Assembly: GCF_000183425.1 (NCBI RefSeq)
Contig: NC_014759.1
Span: 3,937,001 to 4,001,000, forward strand
Source: Marivirga tractuosa DSM 4126
Lineage (GTDB): Bacteria > Bacteroidota > Bacteroidia > Cytophagales > Cyclobacteriaceae
DNA length: 64,000 nucleotides
Direction of reading: 5' to 3'
Part shown: in pieces, positions 62,526 to 64,000 of the stretch
Position numbering within the stretch: the first letter of the stretch is position 1
Layout: each line of letters starts with the position of its first letter
Notes under the pieces: model-generated
Database searches by the model: none
The model's input: the letters and a program-made list of their open reading frames with translations, nothing else
Told to the model about the DNA's origin: nothing
Position numbers and translations under genes: made by a program

Positions 62526-63272
62526 TTACCGATATTCTGGATTCGGGTTGTCCTTATGATTTGAATTATCCCATTCTGTTCTTTGGTTTCCGTGTGCTGG
62601 AATACCATCATTGTCTTTAAGCATTTTTGCCATATGCATTAAATTCCAAGTCATGAAAGTGGTATTTCTATTGGTAAAATCATTCTCAGGGCCACCGCTT
62701 CCTTCATCCATATAAGATGCACCAGGACCGGCTTCACCTATCCAGCCAGCATCTGCTTGAGGAGGAATCGTGTATCCTAAATGCTGTAAACTATACAAAA
62801 CATTCATTCCTACATGCTTAATACCATCCTCATTTCCGGTAACCAGACAGCCACCCACTCTACCGTAGTAAGCATATTGTCCATGCTCATTAGTTTCTCC
62901 TGAAAAGCCATATAATCTTTCTATAACCTGAGTAGCCACTGAGGACTTTTCTCCCAACCAAATTGGCGTTCCAATGACTAAAATGTTGGCATCCATTACT
63001 TTTTTTTGAATGGTCGGCCAGTCATCTTTATCCCAGCCATGCTCGGTCATATCAGGGTAAACCCCAAAAGCAATATTATGATCTACCGCCCTGATGATAT
63101 CCACATGTATGCCATTATCTTCCATGATTTGGGCCGACATGCTAATCAAACCTGAGGTATGCGATTTTTCTGGCGATTTCTTTAAAGTACAATTGATGAA
63201 AACAGCTGTGAGCTGACTGAAATCAGTCTTGTTCTCCTTATTGAGTTTTTCTTGGAAGCTATTTAGTTTCAT
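62526..63272 (-). CDS. Flavodoxin-like NAD(P)H-dependent reductase
   Basis: A 248-residue flavodoxin-fold enzyme of the NADPH-dependent FMN reductase family. The FMN phosphate-binding stretch near the N terminus is LKKSPEKSHTSGLIS (about residues 31-45), and ANILVIGTPIWLGEKSS lies near residue 97. The YYGRVGGCLVTGNEDGIKHVG region (about 136-156) forms the flavin pocket. The substrate may be quinones or FMN; it is not determinable. It is not closely linked to neighbours. Confidence 0.85.
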   Translation of the reverse strand: MKLNSFQEKLNKENKTDFSQLTAVFINCTLKKSPEKSHTSGLISMSAQIMEDNGIHVDIIRAVDHNIAFGVYPDMTEHGWDKDDWPTIQKKVMDANILVIGTPIWLGEKSSVATQVIERLYGFSGETNEHGQYAYYGRVGGCLVTGNEDGIKHVGMNVLYSLQHLGYTIPPQADAGWIGEAGPGASYMDEGSGGPENDFTNRNTTFMTWNLMHMAKMLKDNDGIPAHGNQRTEWDNSNHKDNPNPEYR

Positions 63273-63601
63273 AGGTTATGATTTTAACAGATTTTAATAA
63301 CAAGAAATTGAAGTTGGTATAGAGTGTAGCAACTGTTCATTGCATCAATATACTATCGACTTAATTTTTAAGTAAGAGTAGGTTTTATTTAGCTAACTTC
63401 TGATTGATAATTGAAGTATACGACCTATCCTTAAGACTGTTTTTTTAGAATTTATTTTTCAAAATAAAAATAGGTATTAGCATTTTTAAATTCGCTCAAG
63501 GTGTGGCCTTTTTATATTTAAAACTTTGTCATCAATAATGACACAATAATTTTTACAATCTGATGGTTTAATTTACATTCGTTTTGCTGTAAACTAAATT
63601 C
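63273..63601. other. Divergent spacer before the last gene
   Basis: A 329-base AT-rich stretch between the flavodoxin-like gene and the outer membrane protein gene. It should hold the promoters of both. I see no gene, repeat or clear promoter box in it. Confidence 0.5.
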
Positions 63602-64000
63602 ATGAAATCATTTATATTCATTGTCTTTTATTTATGTTCAGTAGGTTTTGTGTACTCCCAAAAGAATAGCGAGGAAAACAAAAGCTATAACCTAAGTGCC
63701 AAATTTGGAATAGGTATAACCAAATTTGCTGTAGTAGGATTTGAAACAGAAGATTACCCTGCAATGGCTACTCGCTTAGGATTTGCAATTTCAAAAACGG
63801 TTATTGGTAATAGGATTCTAGTTGAGTCTGGATTGAATTTCTATTATAGGGCAAAAAGTAAATCCCCACTTGTAGATGAAATATATTGGTATGGAAAAGG
63901 AGCACTATTCCCAACTTTAGATGACACAGCAACGCAAAGGCATTTTGCCTTTGAAGTTCCTATTATAATTAAGTATTTATTAACTGGAAACAAGTCTATA
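63602..64000 (+). CDS. Outer membrane beta-barrel protein (N-terminal part)
   Basis: The first 133 codons of a gene that runs off the right edge. A signal peptide (residues 1-19, cleavage near FVYSQ) is followed by alternating strand-like sequence: YNLSAKFGIGITKFAVVG, MATRLGFAISKTVIG and ILVESGLNFYYRAKS. This is the pattern of PorT-like/porin family outer membrane proteins of Bacteroidota. The start ATG is the first in the frame. The end and function are outside the window. Confidence 0.65.
   Translation, partial: MKSFIFIVFYLCSVGFVYSQKNSEENKSYNLSAKFGIGITKFAVVGFETEDYPAMATRLGFAISKTVIGNRILVESGLNFYYRAKSKSPLVDEIYWYGKGALFPTLDDTATQRHFAFEVPIIIKYLLTGNKSI

Noticed and set aside
1..64000. tRNA, rRNA, prophage or insertion sequence
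   Set aside because: I looked through all spacers for cloverleaf arms, transposase or integrase motifs and terminal repeats and found none that I could support.

Overview
The window is AT-rich chromosomal DNA from a member of the Bacteroidota, most likely a gliding marine Cytophagales bacterium close to Marivirga. This rests on the C-terminal part of sprA (the type IX secretion translocon), gldH, a secreted protein with a type IX C-terminal sorting domain, a TonB-dependent receptor paired with a surface lipoprotein, and a TTG-N20-TATCTTTG promoter of the Bacteroidota kind in front of the ribosomal protein operon. The genus is inferred from style, not from a database match. Most of the window is core chromosome. 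I see no insertion sequence, prophage, CRISPR array, rRNA or tRNA.

Layout. 1-8 kb: the 3' part of sprA, then gcvH-vanZ, a TonB energy transducer, rmuC and two tandem carboxypeptidase-regulatory-like paralogues. 7.6-13.1 kb (minus strand): gldH and ricT, purD, recQ. 13.5-21 kb: a mannose-1-phosphate guanylyltransferase, a VIT1/CCC1 carrier, a 39-residue membrane protein, ruvB-queG, an unknown protein with a ferredoxin-like cysteine motif, a NamZ-type (DUF1343) lipoprotein and an FtsX/LolE-type permease. 21.5-25.8 kb: a DNA polymerase III alpha subunit with its own N-terminal proofreading exonuclease. 25.9-31.4 kb: an Hsp20 protein and a five-gene glycosyltransferase/rhodanese operon. 31.6-34.3 kb: rplM-rpsI-rpsB-tsf. 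34.5-39.3 kb: a PhoB/PhoR-like two-component pair with a pseudouridine synthase, a putative aminopeptidase and a beta-barrel-like protein. 39.4-44.2 kb: recA, small membrane and lipoproteins, a cytochrome c/SCO/HemJ cluster and a Crp/Fnr-family regulator. 44.2-49.8 kb: a FecR-like/CHASE2 pair, meaB and a choice-of-anchor-B secreted protein.

Two accessory modules stand out. (1) At 49.8-55.3 kb a cobalamin riboswitch precedes a tightly packed six-gene operon: a BtuB-like receptor, a BtuG-like beta-propeller lipoprotein, a hotdog thioesterase, a 52-residue Cys-rich DUF5522 protein, a zinc-ribbon DUF3667 membrane protein and a Dph6-like ATP pyrophosphatase. The last gene is puzzling, because bacteria do not make diphthamide. 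Two further proteins in the window, MeaB and QueG, belong to cobalamin-linked pathways. (2) At 55.5-61.0 kb a divergent LysR regulator faces an uncharacterised 95-residue gene followed by dabB and dabA, the DAB inorganic-carbon uptake system; all four DabA metal ligands are present.

The spacers hold several families of period-7 repeats. The clearest is ten perfect GAATTAT units directly in front of the SCO gene. Only the first (sprA) and last (outer membrane protein) genes are cut by the window edges.
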